Of a DNA stretch of 64,000 bases, positions 63,693 to 64,000 are shown in pieces. The notes below the pieces were generated by a model that searched no databases, was not told the DNA's origin, and saw nothing but the letters and a program-made list of their open reading frames with translations. Made by a program: the position numbers and the translations under genes. The stretch covers positions 31,132 to 95,131 of the forward strand of contig JANQGQ010000013.1 of NCBI GenBank assembly GCA_028277185.1, given 5' to 3'. This DNA comes from Woeseiaceae bacterium. Lineage in GTDB: Bacteria; Pseudomonadota; Gammaproteobacteria; Steroidobacterales; Woeseiaceae. Numbering within the stretch: the first letter of the stretch is position 1; every line of letters begins with the position of its first letter.

Positions 63693-63745
63693 TATCGAAC
63701 CGATAGACTTTCTGTATCGAGCCGATATAATGCATCGCCCCGATA
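63693..63745. promoter_or_regulatory. Three operator-like palindromes before padR
   Basis: TATCGAACCGATA (63693-63705), TATCGAGCCGATA (63715-63727) and CATCGCCCCGATA (63733-63745) are three copies of a palindrome TATCG-N3-CGATA, spaced 22 and 18 bases apart. They cover the -35 area, the -10 box and the start region of the padR promoter. They are the likely binding sites of the PadR protein itself. Confidence 0.72.
63704..63731 (+). promoter_or_regulatory. Sigma-70-type promoter of padR
   Basis: A perfect -10 box TATAAT is at 63726-63731. TAGACT at 63704-63709, 16 bases upstream, matches TTGACA at four of six positions. Transcription would start near 63738, giving a leader of about 26 bases to the ATG at 63764. 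Confidence 0.55.
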
Positions 63746-63763
63746 CATCACGGCTGCACCGAT

Positions 63764-64000
63764 ATGGACGTAAAAACCGTCTGCCTTGGCATGCTCGACG
63801 CCGGGCCGGCGTCCGGTTACGACCTCAAAAAGGAGTTCGAATCGTCGTTCGCGCACTTCTTTGCCGCGGGCTTCGGCTCGATTTATCCGGCTCTGTCGGC
63901 ACTTGCCGGCGAGGGACTTGTCAGTTTCAGGGAAGTGCCGCAGGAGGGCCGCCCGGATCGGAAGGTATACGAGATCACCGAAGCCGGCCGCCGGAAACTG
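63764..64000 (+). CDS. PadR-family transcriptional regulator, 5' part
   Basis: The first 79 codons are present; the gene runs off the window end. MDVKTVCLGMLDAGPASGYD opens the PadR winged-helix domain; the helix LKKEFESSFAHFFAAGFGSI and the recognition region YPALSALAGEGLVSF follow, then the wing PDRKVYEITEAGRRKL. PadR proteins repress genes in response to phenolic or other ligands. No Shine-Dalgarno sequence is obvious. Three palindromes overlap its promoter, so it probably represses itself. Confidence 0.9.
   Translation, partial: MDVKTVCLGMLDAGPASGYDLKKEFESSFAHFFAAGFGSIYPALSALAGEGLVSFREVPQEGRPDRKVYEITEAGRRKL

Noticed and set aside
1..64000. tRNA, rRNA, riboswitch, insertion sequence or prophage
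   Set aside because: I looked for cloverleaf-like T-loops, conserved rRNA segments and transposase or integrase motifs and found none I could support by eye.

Overview
This is a GC-rich (roughly 64% by eye), densely coding bacterial chromosome segment. The gene families point to a Gammaproteobacterium: a CysB-led sulfate assimilation cluster, a fused siroheme synthase (CysG), HldD, heptosyltransferases and Kdo kinase for lipopolysaccharide, LpxL, GlnE, TamA/TamB, PpnN, a TIGR04211-type SH3 protein and DUF4404. I cannot name a genus. There is no prophage, insertion sequence, CRISPR array, rRNA or tRNA that I can support. Most of the window is core housekeeping DNA, and the unusual material lies in intergenic repeats and regulatory regions.

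Layout. 1-1.3 kb: the 3' end of a helix-hairpin-helix protein and an OmpA-domain protein. 1.3-4.1 kb (-): a stress operon htpG-msrB-FKBP with coupled junctions. 4.2-7.5 kb (-): three small hypothetical genes, ppnN and an L,D-transpeptidase, with a 24-bp x 8 minisatellite between the last two. 7.6-12.4 kb: a membrane protein coupled to an MltD-like transglycosylase, an exported AspA-type zinc hydrolase and LpxL. 12.4-16.7 kb: the LPS core block kdkA / heptosyltransferase I / waaF-hldD-zinc finger. 16.7-22.5 kb: glnE, a flavodoxin, a hydrolase remnant and a GGDEF-EAL protein. 22.7-30.6 kb: the cysteine regulon cysK-cysG / cysB / cysJ-cysI-cysH.

30.8-36.1 kb: an SH3 protein, then dacB and a TVP38 protein behind a PAS-type sigma-54 activator, which is divergent from a small secreted protein. 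The intergenic region there has two palindromes, an IHF consensus and a -24/-12 promoter. 36.1-45.5 kb: a PGPGW membrane protein, a dienelactone hydrolase lacking its nucleophile, a Kef antiporter, MATE, ABC ATPase, NERD protein, MBL hydrolase, GIY-YIG protein, a small possible Imm10 protein and a PlsC acyltransferase. 45.6-53.7 kb: DUF4404, tpm, folD-mtnA plus a class II aldolase-like gene, TonB-like and TPR proteins, a Tat dienelactone hydrolase, an amidohydrolase and a threonine dehydratase-like enzyme. 53.7-63.4 kb: tamB-tamA, a ClsC-like phospholipase D, a DUF3313 lipoprotein and an FAD-linked oxidase. 63.4-64 kb: a dispersed repeat and a PadR regulator with three operator-like palindromes over its own promoter.

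How the genes fit together. Cell-envelope work dominates: LPS assembly, peptidoglycan turnover and cross-linking, outer-membrane assembly (TamAB) and phospholipid synthesis. Sulfur assimilation is nearly complete in one place, but the sulfate activation genes (cysD/N/C) and sulfate transport are not in the window. The best candidates for something undescribed are the sigma-54 module at 35.4-36.05 kb, the PadR operator array at 63.7 kb, and the in-frame Thr-rich octapeptide repeat joining the L,D-transpeptidase and ppnN frames.
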